Shown one piece after another: positions 61,264-64,000 of a DNA stretch of 64,000 nucleotides (the first letter of the stretch is position 1; the number at the start of each line of letters is the position of its first letter). The DNA is taken from NCBI RefSeq assembly GCF_001653755.1, contig NZ_CP015125.1, positions 556,001 to 620,000 of the forward strand. Reading direction: 5' to 3'. Source of the DNA: Dokdonia donghaensis DSW-1 (lineage in GTDB: Bacteria > Bacteroidota > Bacteroidia > Flavobacteriales > Flavobacteriaceae). The translations under genes and the position numbers were made by a program. Under the pieces are notes generated by a model. That model worked only from the letters and a program-made list of their open reading frames with translations. It was not told the origin of the DNA and did no database searches.

Positions 61264-61940
61264 CCGTGCTATCCACAAAAAAACTAAAGCCTAACCAGCG
61301 AGAGCTACTTCTCAATGCAGGCTTACAATTTGTGGAATATGATGGGATACGTACACAAGAGGTTGCTTTTACGCTTTCGCGAAAGCTAAAAAATATCATT
61401 ATCACCTCTCAAAATGGAGTACGCGCTTTATGTAACAACCTTTCTAGTGAGCAATTAGAAAGTATAAAAAGTTGTTTTGCTGTTGGCATAAAAACAACAG
61501 CACTTCTAGCCGAAAATGGCATAAAAGTGACAAAAACAGCTCAAAATGGAGAAGAATTGGCTCGTTTTATAGCCCAAAACCATAAAAACGAATCATTCAC
61601 TTACTTCTGCGGGAAACAGCGCAGAGATGAGTTACCTACATTACTCAAAGAAAATAATGTAGCGTGTGAAGAGGTGGTGGTTTATGAAACTCATCAAATA
61701 ACACAGTCTTTTGACCGTACATTTGATGGTATATTATTTTTTAGTCCGAGCGGTGTTAACGCTTTCGCGAAAGCGAACAAAAACACACGTACAATAGACA
61801 GCATAGCGTTTTGCATAGGCGAGACCACTGCCACAACGGCAAGATTACACTTTAAAAAAGTAATCGTATCTAATGCAACAACTATAGAAAGCACCATTGC
61901 TAAGGCGGTGAAAATATTGAAAGAAGAATCTAGAATATAA
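61260..61940 (+). CDS. hemD: uroporphyrinogen-III synthase
   Basis: Closes hydroxymethylbilane with inversion of ring D. 226 aa of the fast-evolving HemD fold: IIITSQNGVRALCNNL, YFCGKQRRDELPTLL, EVVVYETHQ, and DGILFFSPSGVNAFAKANKN. The start overlaps hemC by 4 bp. Two perfect palindrome copies lie 388 bp apart in this one gene, read TLSRKLKN and NAFAKANKN; the second borders the conserved FSPSGV motif. Confidence 0.9.
   Translation: MTVLSTKKLKPNQRELLLNAGLQFVEYDGIRTQEVAFTLSRKLKNIIITSQNGVRALCNNLSSEQLESIKSCFAVGIKTTALLAENGIKVTKTAQNGEELARFIAQNHKNESFTYFCGKQRRDELPTLLKENNVACEEVVVYETHQITQSFDRTFDGILFFSPSGVNAFAKANKNTRTIDSIAFCIGETTATTARLHFKKVIVSNATTIESTIAKAVKILKEESRI
61373..61386. repeat. highly iterated palindrome GCTTTCGCGAAAGC
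   Basis: First of two perfect copies in hemD, read as LSRK. Confidence 0.9.
61761..61774. repeat. highly iterated palindrome GCTTTCGCGAAAGC
   Basis: Second perfect copy in hemD, read as AFAKA. Confidence 0.9.
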
Positions 61941-61969
61941 GCGTCTAGAAAAACATAAAATTGTCCCCT

Positions 61970-62025
61970 CGAGCGCAGTCGAGAGGTTCATTATAAGAGT
62001 ACAATTAAGTTCTCGACTGCGCTCG
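61970..62025. repeat. perfect-arm hairpin between hemD and hemE
   Basis: 15-bp perfect arms CGAGCGCAGTCGAGA (61970-61984) and the complement at 62011-62025, with a 26-base loop. No T run follows, so it does not look like a normal terminator. It is related in arm sequence to the metG tail repeat and to repeats A-D (TCGAG core). Confidence 0.8.
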
Positions 62026-62040
62026 AACAGACCTAGAGAT

Positions 62041-63069
62041 ATGAGCATAAAAAACGACCTATTTTTAAGAGCACTTAAAGGAGAAACTGTAGACCGTCCA
62101 CCAGTATGGATGATGCGTCAGGCTGGAAGATACCTTCCAGAATTTATGGAAATCAAAGCAAAGTATGACTTCTTTACACGCTGCCAGACTCCTGAGCTTG
62201 CGAGTGAGATTACCGTACAACCTATACGTCGTTATGGGATGGATGCCGCTATTTTATTTTCTGATATTCTAGTGATCCCTCAGGCAATGAATATCGATGT
62301 AGAAATGAAGCCTAATGTAGGGCCGTGGTTGCCTAACCCTATACGATCTGCAAAAGATGTGGAGCAAGTAATTGTTCCAGATATCGATGAGACGCTAGGC
62401 TATGTGATGGACGCCATTAAGATGACTAAGGAAAAACTCAATGACGAGATTCCGCTTATAGGTTTTGCAGGATCACCGTGGACGATACTTTGTTACTGTG
62501 TGCAAGGTCAAGGGTCAAAAAACTTTGACAAGGCAAAGGAGTTTTGTTTTACACAACCACTAGCTGCGCACGCTTTACTTCAAAAAATCACAGATACTAC
62601 TATTGCTTATCTTAAGAAAAAGGTAGAGGCTGGTGTAAATGCAGTACAAGTTTTTGATAGCTGGGGAGGGATGCTCTCACCGGTAGATTATCAAGAATTT
62701 TCTTGGCAATACATACAGCAAATTATAGATGCTCTTAAAGATGAGGCACCGGTTATTGCCTTTGGAAAAGGGTGCTGGTTTGCACTTGATAAAATGGCGA
62801 AGTCTGGAGCATCTGCACTAGGTGTAGACTGGACGTGCTCTGCACGTAACGCTCGTTACCTTACTGGTGGTAACATCACGCTACAAGGTAACTTTGACCC
62901 TACTCGATTATTCTCACCACCTAGCGAGATTAAAAGAATGGTGCACGAGATGATTAATGCCTTTGGTAAAGACAAGTACATTGTAAATCTTGGTCACGGT
63001 ATTTTACCTAACATTCCTATAGAAAATGCAGGTGCATTTATAGAAGCTGTAAAAGAATACAAAGCATAA
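62041..63069 (+). CDS. hemE: uroporphyrinogen decarboxylase
   Basis: Removes four acetate carboxyls from uroporphyrinogen III to give coproporphyrinogen III. 342 aa. Signature RPPVWMMRQAGRYLPEF near residue 20, FSDILVIPQAM with the catalytic Asp, and IGFAGSPWTILCY. It lies 100 bp after hemD with a perfect-arm hairpin in the gap and only 15 bp after that hairpin. Its stop overlaps the next gene's start by one base. Confidence 0.96.
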   Translation: MSIKNDLFLRALKGETVDRPPVWMMRQAGRYLPEFMEIKAKYDFFTRCQTPELASEITVQPIRRYGMDAAILFSDILVIPQAMNIDVEMKPNVGPWLPNPIRSAKDVEQVIVPDIDETLGYVMDAIKMTKEKLNDEIPLIGFAGSPWTILCYCVQGQGSKNFDKAKEFCFTQPLAAHALLQKITDTTIAYLKKKVEAGVNAVQVFDSWGGMLSPVDYQEFSWQYIQQIIDALKDEAPVIAFGKGCWFALDKMAKSGASALGVDWTCSARNARYLTGGNITLQGNFDPTRLFSPPSEIKRMVHEMINAFGKDKYIVNLGHGILPNIPIENAGAFIEAVKEYKA

Positions 63070-63554
63070 TGAACGTCTGGGCTGTTGTCAAATCTATGGA
63101 TTTTAAACAGCTGTGGAGCCTTTTTTGGCTCAGTGCTCGCCATCCTCGTTTTGTGATTCCTACTATAAGAGGGACGCGCAAAACGGTTGCTATATGCAAT
63201 AAATATTATGGCAAAAAGCAGCACCTCAACGGCCCAGAAAATGCTTTTAGACACGCCTTGTGGAATATGCTTATTGTGCATCTTAGTGTGCAACGAGGCT
63301 TGCCACTGCAACGCTCGCTGGCGTGGGCAAAACGGTTTACAGACTGGCACGAAGATTTTTCGCCTAATGCACCTTTAGAACGTGCGATGGATTTGCATAA
63401 CAACCGCGTGGGGCGCGACCTCATTACAAACCTTTGCGGGCAAGACGAAGAGCAACTGGTAGCGCAACTACTGGAGATGGTCCCGCTTTCGCGAAAGCGT
63501 ACTACCTTAAAAGAAATCAAGCGTTGTGATACGACACTAGTTCACTTAGAGTGA
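63069..63554 (+). CDS. hypothetical protein coupled to hemE
   Basis: 161 aa, basic, soluble or peripheral. It contains ENAFRHALWNMLIVHLS, DWHEDFSPNAP and MDLHNNRVGRDL, conserved-looking His/Asn/Asp clusters as in the DUF6973 family (assignment from memory, moderate confidence). The ATG overlaps the hemE stop by one base, so co-translation with hemE is likely. A palindrome copy encodes PLSRKRTT near the C-terminus. Confidence 0.75.
   Translation: MNVWAVVKSMDFKQLWSLFWLSARHPRFVIPTIRGTRKTVAICNKYYGKKQHLNGPENAFRHALWNMLIVHLSVQRGLPLQRSLAWAKRFTDWHEDFSPNAPLERAMDLHNNRVGRDLITNLCGQDEEQLVAQLLEMVPLSRKRTTLKEIKRCDTTLVHLE
63485..63498. repeat. highly iterated palindrome GCTTTCGCGAAAGC
   Basis: Perfect copy in the gene after hemE, read as LSRKR. 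Confidence 0.9.
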
Positions 63555-63596
63555 TAATTTAACCATATGTAAACAGGCTATGGAACGCAAAACAAA

Positions 63597-63604
63597 TACT
63601 TTTG
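63597..63604 (+). promoter_or_regulatory. candidate -7 element of the potassium transporter gene
   Basis: TACTTTTG fits TAnnTTTG, 17 bp before the ATG. Confidence 0.4.
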
Positions 63605-63620
63605 AGTACAATTTCTAGCT

Positions 63621-64000
63621 ATGAGAACATTCTACAACAAGCTGAGTTTACGATACATCGCACTTAAAAGGAGCTGGACGCCGCAACAAAATTTATTTTA
63701 TGGTTTTCTCACATATGTTTTAGTAGGAACTTTGCTCCTAAGCTTGCCTTGGTTACAAAAGACAAGTGCCTCAATACTAGATCATCTTTTTATTGCGACC
63801 TCTGCAGTGAGTACTACGGGGCTGGTTACGATGTCTATTTTTGACTCATATAACGTAGGAGGACAATTTGTTATAATGGCACTTTTCCAGCTGGGAGGCA
63901 TAGGCTACCTAACCTTTACTACATTTATGCTGTTATCTACTACCCATAAAATAACACCCTGGCATAAAAGTATTCTCAATACAGAGTTTACATTACCCGT
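63621..64000 (+). CDS. TrkH/KtrB family potassium transporter (5' part)
   Basis: The first 126 codons of a membrane protein that runs off the right edge. It opens MRTFYNKLSLRYIALKRSW, then a hydrophobic helix (FYGFLTYVLVGTLLLSLPWL), the first selectivity-filter segment HLFIATSAVSTTGLVTMSIF with the STTGL signature, and the next helix FQLGGIGYLTFTTFML. This fits the first M1-P-M2 unit of the K+-translocating TrkH/KtrB subunit. The gating partner (TrkA/KtrA) would be expected downstream. Confidence 0.9.
   Translation, partial: MRTFYNKLSLRYIALKRSWTPQQNLFYGFLTYVLVGTLLLSLPWLQKTSASILDHLFIATSAVSTTGLVTMSIFDSYNVGGQFVIMALFQLGGIGYLTFTTFMLLSTTHKITPWHKSILNTEFTLP

Noticed and set aside
367..63498. The palindrome as a transcription terminator
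   Set aside because: Arms are only 7 bp without a loop, T runs do not follow as a rule, and fifteen copies lie inside essential or intact genes where termination would be harmful.
1..64000. Prophage, integrative element, insertion sequence or defence island
   Set aside because: No integrase, transposase, phage structural, restriction or toxin-antitoxin genes were seen; gene content is housekeeping and envelope functions throughout.

Overview
The window looks like a chromosomal segment of a marine member of the Flavobacteriaceae (Bacteroidota), of the Dokdonia type. This is inferred from several things: low G+C content by eye; TAnnTTTG-type -7 promoter elements with few Shine-Dalgarno sequences; a type IX secretion C-terminal sorting domain; TonB-plug/CarboxypepD_reg proteins; a CTC-type L25; and a HemJ-type protoporphyrinogen oxidase. 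The genus is a guess. Nearly all the DNA is intact core or household coding sequence. I see no prophage, no transposase, no CRISPR array and no rRNA.

Layout. 1-2.5 kb: prs-rplY-pth (minus) and tRNA-Leu(CAA). 2.5-3.7 kb: small membrane and exported proteins. 3.8-9.4 kb: a nucleic-acid repair cassette (MBL-fold exonuclease, ATP-dependent DNA ligase, Lhr-type DEXH helicase) with a small GIY-YIG nuclease gene between ligase and helicase. The fourth cassette member, the phosphoesterase PdeM, lies at 33.4 kb. 9.4-11 kb: an HDAC-family deacetylase and a second GIY-YIG gene bracketed by hairpin repeats. 11-15.3 kb: tex and metG. 15.4-18.5 kb: a DUF1800/DUF1501 export pair. 18.6-21.6 kb: LD-carboxypeptidase, lipoprotein, YraN and an XRE regulator. 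21.8-25.7 kb: a LysR regulator divergent from a probable SbtA bicarbonate-transporter operon, then YitT. 25.7-30.5 kb: mfd with small exported and membrane genes. 30.6-38.2 kb: DoxX, a disulfide oxidoreductase, a TspO-like protein, pdeM/crtY, HAD, TerB-DnaJ, bacilliredoxin and HD hydrolase. 38.2-46.9 kb: an S9 peptidase and two large paralogous exported proteins joining a CarboxypepD_reg domain, a VWA-like domain, one or three TonB-plug modules and a C-terminal helical region, with no receptor barrel. 47-56 kb: oxidoreductase, crotonase, sensor kinase, hemJ, a sortilin-like propeller protein and a MATE transporter. 56.4-63.6 kb: most of the protoporphyrin pathway (hemH; AraC regulator; hemA-C-D, hemE). 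63.6 kb to the end: the start of a TrkH/KtrB potassium transporter.

Two DNA-level systems overlie the genes. First, the palindrome GCTTTCGCGAAAGC occurs perfectly 24 times in 64 kb, plus several decayed copies. It lies both between genes and inside genes, in all three reading frames, where it reads as RFRES, AFAKA or LSRKR. It behaves like a highly iterated palindrome of the cyanobacterial HIP1 kind. Second, imperfect hairpin repeats of about 85-100 bp (arms like GTCATTTCGAGCTTGTCGAG) cluster around a small GIY-YIG nuclease gene. This resembles a REP/RAYT arrangement with a GIY-YIG enzyme in place of the tyrosine transposase. These two, and the plug-repeat surface proteins, are the main candidates for undescribed biology.
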